DNA from: Rhodospirillales bacterium
GTDB lineage: Bacteria > Pseudomonadota > Alphaproteobacteria > Rhodospirillales > JAPHRK01
DNA: 64,000 nucleotides
Assembly: GCA_026196105.1 (NCBI GenBank)
Contig: JAPHRK010000009.1
Coordinates: 62,001 to 126,000 of the forward strand
Direction of reading: 5' to 3'
The notes beneath the pieces are model-generated. The model was not told the origin of the DNA. It did not search any database and was given only the letters and a program-made list of their open reading frames with translations. A program made the position numbers and the translations under genes. Shown one piece after another: positions 63,600 through 64,000 of the stretch. Each line of letters begins with the position of its first letter. Position 1 is the stretch's first letter.

Positions 63600-64000
63600 A
63601 ATGCTGGCTAAAACCGCAAGGGATCAACCTGATAAGGAGGCCATCACCTGTCGAGGACGCCGAATTTCGTTCTCGGAATTAGAGGAAGCCTCGACGAAAA
63701 TTGCTGACTTCCTTATCTCGACAGGTGTGAAGAAAGGAATGCGTATTGCAATCTTTTCGTCAAAATGTATCGACGAAGTGGCGGTGATTTTTGGAATAGC
63801 CAAAGCTGGATGTGTTCTTGTTCACATCAATCCTTCTTTCCGGGATGAAAAACTGCAGCATGTTCTGGCGGAATGTGAACCGGCTGCACTATTCTTTCAT
63901 CAGAGCAAGAAGTCTACTATTGAACGAACCAAGCAAATCGGGGTTTTACCTTCTTTACTGATTTGCTTGGCCCAGAGTGCTGAACAAGTGCTTTCACTTC
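63583..64000 (+). CDS. AMP-forming acyl-CoA/acyl-ACP ligase, 3' end outside window
   Basis: The first 139 codons of an adenylate-forming enzyme. EMLAKTARDQPDKEAITCRG, then ISFSELEEASTKIADFLIS and VIFGIAKAGCVLVHINPSF, are the typical N-terminal half (A1-A3 region). The ribosome site AGAAGG is 7 bases before ATG 63583, inside the carrier-protein gene. Likely activates an acid and loads it on the adjacent carrier. Similar ligase/carrier pairs occur in exosortase-associated and secondary-metabolite loci; the visible part cannot decide between them. Confidence 0.85.
   Translation, partial: MLLIHEMLAKTARDQPDKEAITCRGRRISFSELEEASTKIADFLISTGVKKGMRIAIFSSKCIDEVAVIFGIAKAGCVLVHINPSFRDEKLQHVLAECEPAALFFHQSKKSTIERTKQIGVLPSLLICLAQSAEQVLSL

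Overview
The window reads as a chromosomal segment of a sulfur-oxidising, nitrate-respiring alphaproteobacterium. The likely relatives are marine Rhodospirillales or magnetotactic lineages. This placement is an inference from protein style, gene order and typical GC-rich intergenic repeats, and there is no rRNA here to test it. It has no tRNA, rRNA, CRISPR array, transposase or integrase that I could support. Coding density is high, and the stretches without genes are short and mostly AT-rich.

Layout. 1-3.3 kb: end of an MgtE magnesium channel, a sulfotransferase-like protein and an MFS exporter. 3.5-11.3 kb: an accessory zone with two defence-like loci, a 1056-residue HD plus Hsp90-type ATPase protein and an ATPase/DUF4435 pair that looks like the PARIS anti-phage system. 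A small housekeeping patch (DUF4242, DUF4142, Crp/Fnr regulator) lies between them. Each defence-like locus is bracketed by inverted copies of the same intergenic repeat. 11.7-13.5 kb: aspartate-type aminotransferase and rhodanese. 13.8-19.4 kb: periplasmic nitrate reductase operon napFDAGHB, without napC. 20-21.5 kb: small unknown genes and a TauD-type dioxygenase. 21.8-33.7 kb: a complete reverse dissimilatory sulfite reductase operon, dsrABEFHCMKLJOPN. 33.7-38 kb: AlkC-like DNA glycosylase, a VOC protein with a divergent YafY-type regulator sharing a perfect palindromic operator, a bacterial sodium channel and a DUF1835 protein. 38-40.5 kb: DUF1641, sulfide:quinone-reductase-like flavoprotein, TusA and a DsrE-like protein on the minus strand, with a divergent anion transporter and a UspA-type protein. 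44-45 kb: Ubi hydroxylase. 45.6-52.9 kb: complete cytochrome c maturation operon ccmABCDEFGHI. 53-56.3 kb: small proteins behind a structured leader, then a soluble multi-PAS histidine kinase. 56.8-64 kb: GMC oxidoreductase, periplasmic HAD phosphatase, atypical lysine-2,3-aminomutase-like radical SAM enzyme, class III aminotransferase, an unknown protein, an acyl carrier protein and the start of an acyl-activating ligase.

How the parts fit. The flavoprotein/TusA/DsrE cluster, DsrEFH, DsrC and DsrAB form a route from sulfide or stored sulfur to sulfite. DsrMKJOP and DsrL handle electrons. Nap could take quinol electrons to nitrate through NapGH. Ccm matures the c-type hemes needed by NapB and DsrJ. 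The accessory zone is visibly more AT-rich than the respiratory operons, consistent with separate acquisition.

The most promising items for follow-up are: the two defence-like loci framed by inverted repeat pairs; the HD-Hsp90 protein itself; the KamA-like enzyme that has lost the lysine-binding aspartate; a likely processing or attenuation hairpin between dsrC and dsrM; a promoter-terminator cassette at about 53.1 kb that may encode a very short RNA; and a 32-codon reading frame coupled to ccmC.
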